Positions 54,229 through 63,710 are shown, counted from the stretch's first letter. The stretch is DNA of 64,000 bases from Bacillota bacterium (GCA_023414875.1 JAEZMV010000015.1:434001-498000), one strand, 5' to 3'. Translations and numbers: made by a program. Notes: generated by a model from the letters alone, not told the origin.

Positions 54229-54249
54229 TAGACTACAACGAATAGTCTA
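54229..54249. promoter_or_regulatory. LysR-type palindrome
   Basis: TAGACTA (54229-54235), 7-nt spacer, TAGTCTA (54243-54249): a perfect T-N11-A-class inverted repeat 42 bp upstream of the LysR start. Confidence 0.6.
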
Positions 54250-54365
54250 CTATTCTGGTAAAATGAACAAAGGAGAAACCCGAATCTATACTTAGGCTCC
54301 TCCTTCGGTAGTTATGATTATTGTTTTATTTAAACATCACTTGTTATTAACTGCCTATTAACAAT

Positions 54366-55547
54366 TTATTTTCCTTCCCTCAGCTTATCAACAGCCACCT
54401 TAATCTTATCGCAGGCTTCTATCAAATTTTCATAACTGTTTGCATAAGAAAGTCTAACATATCCCTCTCCACTTTCACCAAAAGCAGTACCCGGCACCAT
54501 AGCGACTCCTGCCTGATCCAGTAGATATTCAGCGACTTCCATTGAACTCATCCCTAACTCTTTGATATTGACAAATATATAGAATGCTCCCTTTGGAGTT
54601 CTACAGCTCAGACCGTCAATCTTATTAATCGCATCTACAACATAATCTCTTCTTCTCTGATATTCTACAACCATTTTATCTACATCTGGCTGCGCCTTTT
54701 CTAATGCTGTAATACCTGCTTCCTGAACAAAAGAGGATGCACATGTATTAATATACTGATGCACACGAACTGCTCCCTGGATAATCTCCTTTGGCGCAGC
54801 CATGAAACCAAGTCTCCATCCTGTCATGGAATATGCTTTCGAAAAACCATTTAATGTAATTGTTCTTTCCTTCATACCTGGAAGTGATGCAATACTAACA
54901 TGCTTCTCATTGTCATAAATCAGTTTTTCATAAATCTCATCTGATACAACTATCAAATTTTTATCAATTACAATCTCGGACAATTTGCTCAAGGTATCAC
55001 GATTCAGAACTCCACCAGTTGGATTATTTGGTGTGTTAATTACAATCATTTTCGTCTTATCCGTAATCAAGCTTTTAATTTCTTCCATATCAAGCTGAAA
55101 ATCATTTTCTTCTTTTAAATGGTAAGCGACTGGTTTTGCGCCAAAGAAATTCGGAACATGAATATAATTCAGCCAAACTGGATCAGGAACCAATAATTCA
55201 TCACCTGGCTCTAAAAATCCACCAATAGCTGCATATGTACCTTCTCCCACACCAATTGTAACTAATATCTCTGATGGATCATATTCTACATTGTTTTCTT
55301 TCTTTAATTTTTCTGCAATGGCTGTACGAAGTTCAGGTGTTCCATAATTTGATGTATAGAATACGTTTCCCTTTTCGATGCTCTTATAGCAGGCATCTTT
55401 AATTACCTGAGGGGTGTCAAAATCAGGTCTGCCAATCTCTAAATGAATAATTCTTTTTCCCTCTGCCTGCATTTTCGTTGCTAATTCCATAACAACTCTG
55501 ATTCCTGAAAATGGAAGATTTTCCATTCTTTCCGCTGTCTTGATCAT
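54366..55547 (-). CDS. class I/II pyridoxal-phosphate aminotransferase
   Basis: A 393-residue fold-type I aminotransferase: PLP-Lys in NGFSKAYSMTGWRLGF (~236), NTPNNPTGGV and DEIYEKLIYD (Asp/Tyr contacts), and a C-terminal Arg in GEGYVRLSYA for the alpha-carboxylate. Aspartate/alanine-aminotransferase-like (MocR-free) enzymes of this size transfer amino groups between amino acids and 2-oxoglutarate. It is the last gene of the pxpB-pxpC-pxpA-aminotransferase operon, so it may use the glutamate released by 5-oxoprolinase. Confidence 0.92.
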   Translation of the reverse strand: MIKTAERMENLPFSGIRVVMELATKMQAEGKRIIHLEIGRPDFDTPQVIKDACYKSIEKGNVFYTSNYGTPELRTAIAEKLKKENNVEYDPSEILVTIGVGEGTYAAIGGFLEPGDELLVPDPVWLNYIHVPNFFGAKPVAYHLKEENDFQLDMEEIKSLITDKTKMIVINTPNNPTGGVLNRDTLSKLSEIVIDKNLIVVSDEIYEKLIYDNEKHVSIASLPGMKERTITLNGFSKAYSMTGWRLGFMAAPKEIIQGAVRVHQYINTCASSFVQEAGITALEKAQPDVDKMVVEYQRRRDYVVDAINKIDGLSCRTPKGAFYIFVNIKELGMSSMEVAEYLLDQAGVAMVPGTAFGESGEGYVRLSYANSYENLIEACDKIKVAVDKLREGK

Positions 55548-55573
55548 TTTATCTTCTCCTTTATATTTTGTTA

Positions 55574-56329
55574 TTACATACTTTGAATTAAAATACCTTC
55601 ATGTTCAAACCTTTCCCTTATTCGTTTCACAAAAGCCAATGCCTTTGGTCCGTCACCATGGACACATAAAGTATCACCTTTAATATCTAATTCCTTACCA
55701 TTGATTGATATCACCTTTCCTTCTTTGATCATTCGAACACATCGCTCAATGGCAATATCCTCGTCTGTAATCATTGAGCCTTCTATTTTTCTTGGAACCA
55801 ATGACAAATCATCCATATAGGCGCGGTCTGCAAATATTTCTGCTGCAGTCTTCAATCCCATTTTTTCTGCCTCTTCACCAAGAACTGCTCCAGCACAATA
55901 ATATATAATCAGATTTGGATCAATTTCATACACTGCTTCACAAATTGCTTTTGACACCTCTCTATCGTACTGACATAAATTGCCAAGTGCTCCATGCGGG
56001 GCAACATGGTGAAGCTTCATTCCAGCGCTTAGCGTGAATGCCATCAATGCTCCTATTTGATACTTCATATAGTTTTTAATTTCCTCCGAAGAAAGCTTCA
56101 TTGGCCTTCTTCCAAACCCCATCAAATCTGGATAGCCTGGATGTGCACCTACAACAACATTCTTATCTTTTGCCATTTTTACAACCTTTGCCATGACCAT
56201 TGGATCTCCTGCATGCCATCCGCAGGCGACATTAGCTGCTGTTACATATTTGATGATTTCTTCGTCTCCTCCAAGGGTATATGCACCAAAGCTCTCACCC
56301 ATATCACTATTTAAATCAACTGTAAACAT
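55574..56329 (-). CDS. pxpA: 5-oxoprolinase subunit PxpA (LamB/YcsF family)
   Basis: A 251-residue protein with the family hallmarks DLNSDMGESFGAYTLGGDEE, ANVACGWHAGDP, GAHPGYPDLMGFGRR and KLHHVAPHGALGN. In the PxpABC enzyme it hydrolyses the activated 5-oxoproline to glutamate, using ATP spent by PxpBC. It follows pxpC after 3 bp. This is the bacterial route for recycling the spontaneous cyclisation product of glutamine/glutamate. Confidence 0.95.
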   Translation of the reverse strand: MFTVDLNSDMGESFGAYTLGGDEEIIKYVTAANVACGWHAGDPMVMAKVVKMAKDKNVVVGAHPGYPDLMGFGRRPMKLSSEEIKNYMKYQIGALMAFTLSAGMKLHHVAPHGALGNLCQYDREVSKAICEAVYEIDPNLIIYYCAGAVLGEEAEKMGLKTAAEIFADRAYMDDLSLVPRKIEGSMITDEDIAIERCVRMIKEGKVISINGKELDIKGDTLCVHGDGPKALAFVKRIRERFEHEGILIQSM

Positions 56330-56332
56330 ATT

Positions 56333-57280
56333 TTATCCTCTCAATCTGTTCTCAATTTCAGCTAGTTCCTTTAATTCTCTTTCATAAAGATCCTGTGCCA
56401 ACTCTAGACTTACCTGCACAAAACAGATTTTGAATCCCGGTTGCGCCTGCGCAATTTTCGGCAAATCAACAGAAATAACTGTTCCTATTTTGGGATATCC
56501 TCCTGTTGTTTGTCGCTCTACAAGCATAATAATCGGTTTCCCGTTTGCCGGTACCTGAATTGCGCCACAGGCTATACCATCTGAAATAATATTACCATCT
56601 CCAAGCTGAGTCAAAGGTTCGCACTCCAATCGACATCCCATTCGATCGAATTCACTTGTAATAACAGCACTATTCCAAAAGAATTGATGTATACCGTCCC
56701 GATCAAAATAATCATCCTGTGGTCCTAATACAACTCTTACACTGATTTCATTTGTTGGATAGATAGGTTGTCTCATCTTACGAAGCTGCATATTAGGTAA
56801 TGTATCCTTAGCACATGAAAACATAATGACATCACCTTTTTCCAATTTTCTTCCTTCTACGCCACCCATTTTGTTTCTGACTAGTGTGGTCTTACTACCC
56901 ATAACTACTGGTACATCTAATCCACCAGCAAACGCAATATAGCCACGGCAACCGTTACATGGTCCCGCAAAAGACAAAACAGAACCTGCTTCCACTTTAA
57001 CTGCTTCATACATGGGAAAAGGTTGTCCATTTAACTGTGGTTGTAAATTTCCACCGGTAATCGCAATAATATTGGATGCCTGAAATTGAATTGTTGGCCC
57101 TAAATATGTGATCTCCAATGCACTTTCACACATATCATTGTCCACAAGAATATTGGCAATATGAAATGCATGTGAATCCATAGGCCCTGCCGGTGATACA
57201 CCCGACTGCTGATAGCCAAATCTACCTTCATCTTGAACTGTAGTCAACATTCCACCTTCTACGATATAAATACTCATCAT
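56333..57280 (-). CDS. pxpC: 5-oxoprolinase subunit PxpC (biotin-dependent carboxylase-like fold)
   Basis: A 315-residue KipA/PxpC protein: MLTTVQDEGRFGYQQSGVSP, DRMGCRLE and GAIQVPANGKPIIMLVERQT. It pairs with PxpB to form the ATP-dependent 5-oxoproline-phosphorylating part. The start codon overlaps the pxpB stop (ATGA), so translation is coupled. Confidence 0.95.
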   Translation of the reverse strand: MMSIYIVEGGMLTTVQDEGRFGYQQSGVSPAGPMDSHAFHIANILVDNDMCESALEITYLGPTIQFQASNIIAITGGNLQPQLNGQPFPMYEAVKVEAGSVLSFAGPCNGCRGYIAFAGGLDVPVVMGSKTTLVRNKMGGVEGRKLEKGDVIMFSCAKDTLPNMQLRKMRQPIYPTNEISVRVVLGPQDDYFDRDGIHQFFWNSAVITSEFDRMGCRLECEPLTQLGDGNIISDGIACGAIQVPANGKPIIMLVERQTTGGYPKIGTVISVDLPKIAQAQPGFKICFVQVSLELAQDLYERELKELAEIENRLRG

Positions 57281-58005
57281 CTATTTATCCTTTCATATCG
57301 TTTGCACTCATATTTTCCTGCAAGTGCCTTCTTTTGGATTTTCCGATATTCATTTATATTGATTGGTACATATTTCACCCAATCTCCTGCCTGTACAAGA
57401 AATGGATTTTTGCGATTATAATTGCAGACATCTATTGGGATAGCACCGATAATATTCCATCCACACGGCTGAGGAAACGGAATCAAATTTGACTGATTTC
57501 CCGCTACAACAACACAATTACCTGGGATGCTTACTCTTGGACTTTCTCGCCTCTTAAAATGAAACGGGTTCTCAAACCTTGCTGTATAAGCGTGTCCCGG
57601 TGCAAATCCCAACATATATACATAATACTCACTCTGAGAATGAATTTTTATAAATTCCTGAACACTGATATTTTCCAATCTGGCGCAATCTTCCAAATCA
57701 ATCCCAACTTCACCACCATATAATACCGGAATCTCAACAATGTAATCTTTTACATCTTTCTTATCTTCAATTGCTGTAAATCTTGGTTTTATCTGTTCTA
57801 CCAGCGCCTGAAATCTAATAATTTCTGGTCTGTAATGTACCATCAATGAACAATAGGTTGGCACCATTTCTTTAATTCCCATAATTGGTGATTCCATCAA
57901 GTTTTCGAAAAGAGCTCTAACCTTACTGTTTATCTCATGACTAATCTCTTCACCAAACTGGATAGATAATGCACACTCACCTGCTATTAAAAATCGGACA
58001 CTCAT
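57277..58005 (-). CDS. pxpB: 5-oxoprolinase subunit PxpB (KipI family)
   Basis: A 242-residue protein with PVLYGGEVGIDLEDCARL, MLGFAPGHAYTA, PRVSIPGNCVVVAGNQ and PCGWNIIGAIP, all PxpB/KipI signatures. The start is ATG at 58005 with GGAGGT eight to nine nt upstream; the in-frame ATG at 58020 overlaps that SD. It is the first gene of pxpB-pxpC-pxpA-aminotransferase. A -10-like TATAAT lies at 58034-58039, only ~30 bp upstream. Confidence 0.95.
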   Translation of the reverse strand: MSVRFLIAGECALSIQFGEEISHEINSKVRALFENLMESPIMGIKEMVPTYCSLMVHYRPEIIRFQALVEQIKPRFTAIEDKKDVKDYIVEIPVLYGGEVGIDLEDCARLENISVQEFIKIHSQSEYYVYMLGFAPGHAYTARFENPFHFKRRESPRVSIPGNCVVVAGNQSNLIPFPQPCGWNIIGAIPIDVCNYNRKNPFLVQAGDWVKYVPININEYRKIQKKALAGKYECKRYERINR

Positions 58006-58250
58006 TATGCTTACCTCCATTTACTTTAGACGTATTATAGCATGTTACTTTTATCAAAGATAATAAATAATTTTTGTTTAATATATTAATCATTTCTATA
58101 TATGATTGTACATGAGATTACTGCTGTGTGCTTTATGCAGTAGCTCATCCTAACGATAGAAAGCACGCTTCGCGAACTTTCTATTGTCATGAATTACAAA
58201 AAAGAGCTGCGCACTAATCACTTAGTGCTACAACTCCCTACTTCGCAATC

Positions 58251-58509
58251 TTCACACTAACGAAGCATAGCCACTTTTACCGCAAATGCTTCATAGAAAA
58301 CCCGTAAATATAATAATGAATTTCCACTGGAATTCATTATTATATTTACTAAGAATTCAACTTTGTTGAATTCTTTTCACACTAACGAAGCATGGCTGCT
58401 TTCGCCGTAAATGCTTCATAGAAAACCCGTAAATATAATAATGAATTTCCACTGGAATTCATTATTATATTTACTAAGAATTCAACTTTGTTGAATTCTT
58501 TTCACACTA
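58251..58509. repeat. two 125-bp tandem repeats, each with three hairpins
   Basis: Units at 58251-58375 and 58376-58500, followed by the first 9 bases of a third (58501-58509). Each unit has hairpin a: GAAGCAT...ATGCTTC (loop side differs between units), hairpin b: a 17-bp stem AAATATAATAATGAATT / AATTCATTATTATATTT with loop around CCACTGG, and hairpin c: AAGAATTCAAC-TTT-GTTGAATTCTT. Upstream (58150-58230) are two more simple hairpins (ATAGAAAG/CTTTCTAT; GCACTAA/TTAGTGC). No coding frame. The gap 58006-58541 contains nothing else beyond the pxp -10 box. Confidence 0.9.
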
Positions 58510-58541
58510 CATGTTAATATAGTTTCGATTTTTATTCTGTT

Positions 58542-59534
58542 CTATTTATCAATTGCCTCTGCCATTTCGCGCATCATTGCAACATCCGCAGCATCCAATT
58601 CAATTTCTGCAGATTTTACATTTTCTTCAATTTCTTGTACAGTTGAAGATCCACTTAACAGATTCAGGAAATCTCCCTGTGCAAGGATCCAGCCAAGCGC
58701 TAAGTTTGCAATCGTACAATTATATTTTACACAAAGTGGTTTCCACAGTTCCATCATGTCCATAGCAGCCTGCATATTTTCAGGCTGGAACCATTTCTTT
58801 GGAATCCGGGCACCAACCGGCTGATAATCTCTCGGTAATGTACCTGATAAAAGTCCCATTTCCAATGGAGAGTATGCCTGAATGGTTACACCATTTTCAC
58901 GGCAGCATGGAATAATCTCTTCTTCAATGCCACGATCTAAGATGGAGTATTTTGCCTGAATAATATCAAGCTGTCCCCATTTCAGATATTCTTCAATGTG
59001 ATGGATGTCAACATTTGCAGCACCAACTGCCTTAATTTTACCCTGGGCTTTTAGATCATTTAATACGTCCATTGTCTTTTGAATTGGTACAAAATATTCT
59101 GTTCCTTCGATTGCCTGCCAATGTGTCATATAGACATCCACATAATCTGTTCCAAGACGTTCCAAAGATTCTTTGATCTCTTTCTTTACAGATGCACTGT
59201 TCAGGTTCTTGTACAACTGAATTCCATTTACTTTATTGAAAATGTCACCCTTCATCTCCTGATCCCAGGTCACACCACATTTTGTAATGATTACAACATC
59301 TTTTCGATTCATTTCACATAAAGCTTTACCCAGAATCTTCTCACTATTTCCAAAATTATATCCTGGTGCAGTATCAATTAAATTCACACCAAGTTTTGGA
59401 GCTTCCTTGATGGTATCTATTACTACCTGAAGCTCATGATCTCCACCCCATGCAGAACCACCTCCAATTGACCAGGTTCCAAGACCGATTCTTGAAATAT
59501 CAATTCCTGTTTTACCAAGTTTCATCATTTTCAT
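58542..59534 (-). CDS. aldo/keto reductase
   Basis: A 330-residue NADPH-dependent reductase of the AKR superfamily: Asp and Tyr of VNLIDTAPGYNFGNSEKILG, Lys in IITKCGV, His in VYMTHWQA, cofactor loop near LSGSSTVQEI. The start at 59534 (MKMMKLGKTGID) is the proper N-terminus; the 34-residue computed extension overlaps the kinase gene and is not AKR-like. It is the last gene of the polyol operon, where it could reduce the aldehyde product of the aldolase or an aldose. Confidence 0.9.
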   Translation of the reverse strand: MKMMKLGKTGIDISRIGLGTWSIGGGSAWGGDHELQVVIDTIKEAPKLGVNLIDTAPGYNFGNSEKILGKALCEMNRKDVVIITKCGVTWDQEMKGDIFNKVNGIQLYKNLNSASVKKEIKESLERLGTDYVDVYMTHWQAIEGTEYFVPIQKTMDVLNDLKAQGKIKAVGAANVDIHHIEEYLKWGQLDIIQAKYSILDRGIEEEIIPCCRENGVTIQAYSPLEMGLLSGTLPRDYQPVGARIPKKWFQPENMQAAMDMMELWKPLCVKYNCTIANLALGWILAQGDFLNLLSGSSTVQEIEENVKSAEIELDAADVAMMREMAEAIDK

Positions 59535-59604
59535 ATGATATTTTTCCTTTCCCATCAACGTTCGTTGCTGAACATATCCATATTGACTACAAGCTACATT
59601 CAAT

Positions 59605-60576
59605 TTACAGTTCATAATCCTTTTTATACTGTGCAAGCATAGCTTCTACCATGTCTTTATTCTGAACACCAGCTGTTGCACCAGAATACTGAACTGATAT
59701 AGCTGCAGTACAATTTGCATAGATACCGCATTCCCGAATGCTTTTGCCCTGCAACAATGCAGAAATAAATCCTGATGCAAAATTATCACCAGCACCTATG
59801 GTATCAATTGCAGTAATGTTCTTACATGCAGGAACAATCATGCTTCCTTCACTATTGCGAATATAGCAACCGCGTTTTCCAATCTTCATGATCACATTTT
59901 TCACACCACAACCATACAATGCATCGGCTACTTTATTTTCCTGCGTCTCTCCTGTCAATAGACATGCCTCATCAAAATTAGGGAAGAAATAATCAACATA
60001 GCTTAATGCCTCACGAATATCCTCTAGGGTTTCTCCCAAACGAGGTTTGATCATATCCGCAGAAATAACCATACCCTGTGCTTTTGCCTCTTTAAAGATC
60101 TGCACTAGAGCCTTCCCATCTAGTAATGGACAATTAAAAATACTTGCAAGCGAAAGTATCTTGGCCTGTTTCATTTTTTCAAAATCTACATGTTCCAGAT
60201 TTTCCTTCCATAGACTTCCATTTCGATTCGTGATAAAAGTACGCTCTCCATCTTCTGTAACCAAACCAATATTTATAGATGTATCAATCGTCGGATCAAT
60301 CTTTATTCCTTCCACATCGATATGATCCTGTTTACATGACTGGAGAATGTACCGGCCAGCTGCATCATCACCGATACAGGCAATTATGCCCGTCTTAAAT
60401 CCCAATCGACTAATAATGGTTGCCTCATTCATTGCATCTCCACCAACAGACATGGCAATTCTATCTATTGGATATGATTCTATATCAAAAATATCTCTGG
60501 ATACTGGACGCAACGGAATATCAACAATTGCTGCGCCAAGGCATATTACATCAAGTTTTCTATCCACTCTATTCAT
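59605..60576 (-). CDS. PfkB family sugar kinase
   Basis: A 323-residue ribokinase-type kinase: N-terminal substrate Gly-Gly region SVGGDAMNEATIISRLG, catalytic Asp in the anion-hole motif DTIGAGDNFASGF (~262) and N-terminal LDVICLGAAIVDIPLR. PfkB kinases phosphorylate ribose, fructose, fructose-1-phosphate or tagatose phosphates. The start at 60576 overlaps the aldolase stop (ATGAATAG), with SD GGAAGG. It acts next to a class II aldolase, so its product is probably a ketose mono- or bisphosphate. Confidence 0.92.
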   Translation of the reverse strand: MNRVDRKLDVICLGAAIVDIPLRPVSRDIFDIESYPIDRIAMSVGGDAMNEATIISRLGFKTGIIACIGDDAAGRYILQSCKQDHIDVEGIKIDPTIDTSINIGLVTEDGERTFITNRNGSLWKENLEHVDFEKMKQAKILSLASIFNCPLLDGKALVQIFKEAKAQGMVISADMIKPRLGETLEDIREALSYVDYFFPNFDEACLLTGETQENKVADALYGCGVKNVIMKIGKRGCYIRNSEGSMIVPACKNITAIDTIGAGDNFASGFISALLQGKSIRECGIYANCTAAISVQYSGATAGVQNKDMVEAMLAQYKKDYEL

Positions 60577-61408
60577 CAGCCCTTCCATCATCACCGAATA
60601 ATTTGATCTTATACATTGCACGTTCTTTGATTGCTTTACGAACTTCACGCTGAACAGCTAAGTATGGCTCATCTTTATGTGCATTAGTTGCAGCCATTGC
60701 AGCCTGGCAAAGCTCTGTATGAATATTGATTTTTGCAATGCCAAGAGAAATCGCTTTCTTAATATCCGCATCACTAATACCTGATGCGCCATGTAATACA
60801 AGTGGTATATCCACTTCTTTTGCAGTCTCTTCCAATACATCAAACGCCAGTTTAGGTTCAGAAGAATATACACCATGAACATTACCGATTGCAACTGCTA
60901 AAGAGTCACATCCAGTTCTCTCCACAAATTCTTTTGCTTTTGAGGGATCTGTATATTGGTAATCCGATAATGCTTCTTCGTATACTGTTTCATTACCAAC
61001 ATGACCAAGTTCTGCTTCAACTGGAATATTATATGTGTGGAAATAATCAACGCATCTCTTGATTTCAGCTATATTCTGCTCAAAAGGCAATGCAGATGCA
61101 TCACGCATTACAGAATTCATGCAGTGATTTACTGCATTTTGAAGAATTGTCATGTTCCGGCCATGATCCCAATGCATAATTACCGGAATGGTGGCTTTTT
61201 TTGCCATAGAATCCATCATATAACAAAAATCTTCAAAAGAAGTATTACCTACAAATCCAGTGCCAAACGAAATAATAATTGGTGCACGTAATTCTTCTGC
61301 TGCATCGATAACTCCCATTAACATCTCTGCATTCCATACATTGAAATGCGGAATTGCATAATGACCTTCTGTTGCTTTTCTTTCCCAATATCTAATGTCT
61401 GATATCAT
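60569..61408 (-). CDS. class II ketose-bisphosphate aldolase
   Basis: A 279-residue zinc-dependent aldolase: metal ligands in IMHWDHGRN (79-85), VEAELGHVGN, IGNVHGVYS and VLHGASGI. This is the FbaA/GatY/KbaY group cleaving fructose- or tagatose-1,6-bisphosphate, or ketose-1-phosphates, into DHAP and an aldehyde. Trp80 next to the metal-site Asp is unusual relative to LDHG in FbaA (variant here HWDHG), so the substrate may differ. Third gene of the operon, upstream of the kinase. Confidence 0.9.
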   Translation of the reverse strand: MISDIRYWERKATEGHYAIPHFNVWNAEMLMGVIDAAEELRAPIIISFGTGFVGNTSFEDFCYMMDSMAKKATIPVIMHWDHGRNMTILQNAVNHCMNSVMRDASALPFEQNIAEIKRCVDYFHTYNIPVEAELGHVGNETVYEEALSDYQYTDPSKAKEFVERTGCDSLAVAIGNVHGVYSSEPKLAFDVLEETAKEVDIPLVLHGASGISDADIKKAISLGIAKINIHTELCQAAMAATNAHKDEPYLAVQREVRKAIKERAMYKIKLFGDDGRADE

Positions 61409-61433
61409 AATGACTCTCCTTTATTATTAAGTA

Positions 61434-62498
61434 TTAACTTTCTTCATTCGTTACTTTAATAACACCCTTAACCATTTCCAGCTTCTTCACTGGGTCAATC
61501 GCATCCGTGAAAGCTTGTTGAACATCCTGGTAATCATAGATATCCGTTACCATATCTTTTACGTTAAATTTTCCAGTTGCAATCGCATCAATAGTCTGAT
61601 TGAAATTGTTACAGGATCTGAATGCAGTCTGAATTATAACCTCTCGATTGATCTTCAAAAAATCAATTGGAACTGGCTTTGACTGCGTACCTACCATCAT
61701 GATTTTTCCACCACGGGCAACAAGCTGTACCGCCTGCTGCGCTGTAAATACAGAACCAGCTGTCTCAAATACCAGCTCAATTCCATGATTTCCGTAAAGT
61801 TCCGGGGCTCTGAGAACTGCAACTGTATCCTGATCCTTACCATTAATGACTCTAGCAGCTCCAAGCTTTTTCGCAAGTTCCAGGCGTTTTTCAATGACAT
61901 CCACAACTGTAATATCTGTAGCGCCGAGACTTCTACAAGCCTGCAGCGTCATCAGTCCGATGGTACCGCCGCCCAGAATTACAATACTCTTTCCTACACT
62001 TGCACCACCCAGAATCGCTGCATGCATACCTATTGCTGCTGGCTCTACTAATGCGCCTTCTAATGTCGTCATTCCATCCGGAATGTGATATGTCCACTCC
62101 TCAGGATGGGTCATATACTGAGTTAGCGCTCCTTTATAATTGGGCTGTGTAGCCAGAAAATCTACATCCGGGCAGATATTATAGCGGCCTCCACGACAAT
62201 ACTCGCAAGAATCATCCGGTACACCTGGTTCAATCAGAACCTTATCTCCCACCCTGAATTTTGTTACCTTTGCACCAATCTTAACTACTTCTCCAGCTAC
62301 TTCATGACCTAGTCCAATTTTCTGATTTGGATCCTTCGGCGGTATAAATGGGCCAAACTCAAATCCATGAATATCAGATCCACATATTCCAACATATTCC
62401 ACCTTCAATAGGATTTCATGATCCTTTGGTTCGGGAACTGCACATTCCTGTATCTCGAATTTCATCGGAGTTACTAATATTGCTTCCGAATTTTTCAT
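61434..62498 (-). CDS. zinc-dependent alcohol/polyol dehydrogenase
   Basis: A 354-residue medium-chain dehydrogenase of the sorbitol/xylitol type: catalytic zinc residues Cys in YVGICGSDIHGFE, His-Glu in LGHEVAGEV, with four structural-zinc Cys nearby (PDDSCEYCRGGRYNICPD has three), and Rossmann GGGTIGLMTL. The start at 62498 has SD AAGGAGG; the computed 62531 extension is rejected. Second gene of the operon; its stop is followed by the aldolase after 25 bp. Probably oxidises a polyol to a ketose. Confidence 0.9.
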   Translation of the reverse strand: MKNSEAILVTPMKFEIQECAVPEPKDHEILLKVEYVGICGSDIHGFEFGPFIPPKDPNQKIGLGHEVAGEVVKIGAKVTKFRVGDKVLIEPGVPDDSCEYCRGGRYNICPDVDFLATQPNYKGALTQYMTHPEEWTYHIPDGMTTLEGALVEPAAIGMHAAILGGASVGKSIVILGGGTIGLMTLQACRSLGATDITVVDVIEKRLELAKKLGAARVINGKDQDTVAVLRAPELYGNHGIELVFETAGSVFTAQQAVQLVARGGKIMMVGTQSKPVPIDFLKINREVIIQTAFRSCNNFNQTIDAIATGKFNVKDMVTDIYDYQDVQQAFTDAIDPVKKLEMVKGVIKVTNEES

Positions 62499-62530
62499 AC
62501 CAAAACCTCCTTTTCTTCTTATTTTTTTCA

Positions 62531-63604
62531 TTAGTCAAAATCATAAGTCATAATAACTTTAATAGCTTCTTTAGAAGCCATAGCATCGAAGCCTTTTTCC
62601 CACTGGGATAATCCCAATCTGTGAGTAATCATTGGCTGAACCTTAATCGCACCTGATTCCAAAAGACGAATTGCATTTCTCCATGATGTTGAATCATAAG
62701 CCATATGTCCAATAATGCTTTTATTCCAGGAAGTAATATCATTGATAGAAAATTCCAATGGTTTGAACCCCATACCTACACGTACAATTTCAGCATTTGG
62801 TCTGGTCATTTCAATTGCCTGTTTCAGTGCAATGTTCGCACCAGAACATTCGATTACCAGTCCTAGATTTTCTCTGCCACAGATTTCCTGGCAACGTTTT
62901 ACGACATCCTCGCTAGAACCATTTACGCAATGTGTTGCTCCCAATTCCTTAGCAACAGCAAATCTAACTTTAGTATCATCTTCCAGACCAACCATAACGA
63001 TATTAACAGCACCCATAATTCTTGCAATCTGTACAGAAAAAAGTCCCAGCGGACCAGTACCAAAAATAACTACATCCTGACCCGGAAGCAGATGTGCCTG
63101 CTGCGCTACTGCCTTATACGCATTACAAATTGGATCCAAAACCGCTGCTTCTTCATATTTCACACCTTCTGGGATCTCCCATATTGCATGCTTATGAATA
63201 CGAAGAATTTCCCCTGGAATTTTACAATACTTTGAAAATCCACCACCCCAGCGATTGTTATCAAGTCCTAGATTTACTTTTTCTTCACAACATAAGAAAT
63301 CACCCTGTTCACATGCTGGGCAAACACCACAAACATGTCCGCTATTGTCGGATACAATTCTCTGTCCTACCTTCCAATCTTTAACTGCTTCTCCAACTTT
63401 TACGATTTCACCTGCAAATTCATGTCCTCGTACAGAGTTGAATTCATCGGATCCATTTTCAACTTTATAGTGTTTCATATCTGCTCCGCAAATTGCAGCA
63501 GCTTTCACTTCAATAATAATATCCTCTGGTCCACACTCAGGTTCTGGAGTATCGATCATTCTATAACCGCCAAACTCTTTTCCATATCTTGCTAATGCTT
63601 TCAT
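62531..63604 (-). CDS. zinc-dependent alcohol/polyol dehydrogenase
   Basis: A 357-residue medium-chain dehydrogenase with a complete structural zinc set (HVCGVCPACEQGDFLCCEE), catalytic Cys in AAAICGADMKHYK, His-Glu in VRGHEFAGEI and Rossmann GTGPLGLFSV. It is similar to galactitol-1-phosphate or L-iditol dehydrogenases. SD GGAGG precedes ATG. It is the first gene of the five-gene operon; with the second dehydrogenase it could act on the two ends or two steps of the same polyol. No transporter is visible in the window; it may lie upstream beyond 64000. Confidence 0.9.
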   Translation of the reverse strand: MKALARYGKEFGGYRMIDTPEPECGPEDIIIEVKAAAICGADMKHYKVENGSDEFNSVRGHEFAGEIVKVGEAVKDWKVGQRIVSDNSGHVCGVCPACEQGDFLCCEEKVNLGLDNNRWGGGFSKYCKIPGEILRIHKHAIWEIPEGVKYEEAAVLDPICNAYKAVAQQAHLLPGQDVVIFGTGPLGLFSVQIARIMGAVNIVMVGLEDDTKVRFAVAKELGATHCVNGSSEDVVKRCQEICGRENLGLVIECSGANIALKQAIEMTRPNAEIVRVGMGFKPLEFSINDITSWNKSIIGHMAYDSTSWRNAIRLLESGAIKVQPMITHRLGLSQWEKGFDAMASKEAIKVIMTYDFD

Positions 63605-63710
63605 GTGTTTTCCTCCATTTTACATATTTTGTCCTTCTTTTGTTTTTCTTTTCATACGTCCTGTCAAATAAACGATTTATCTTACCAATAAAAATCATTT
63701 ATTCCTTCAT

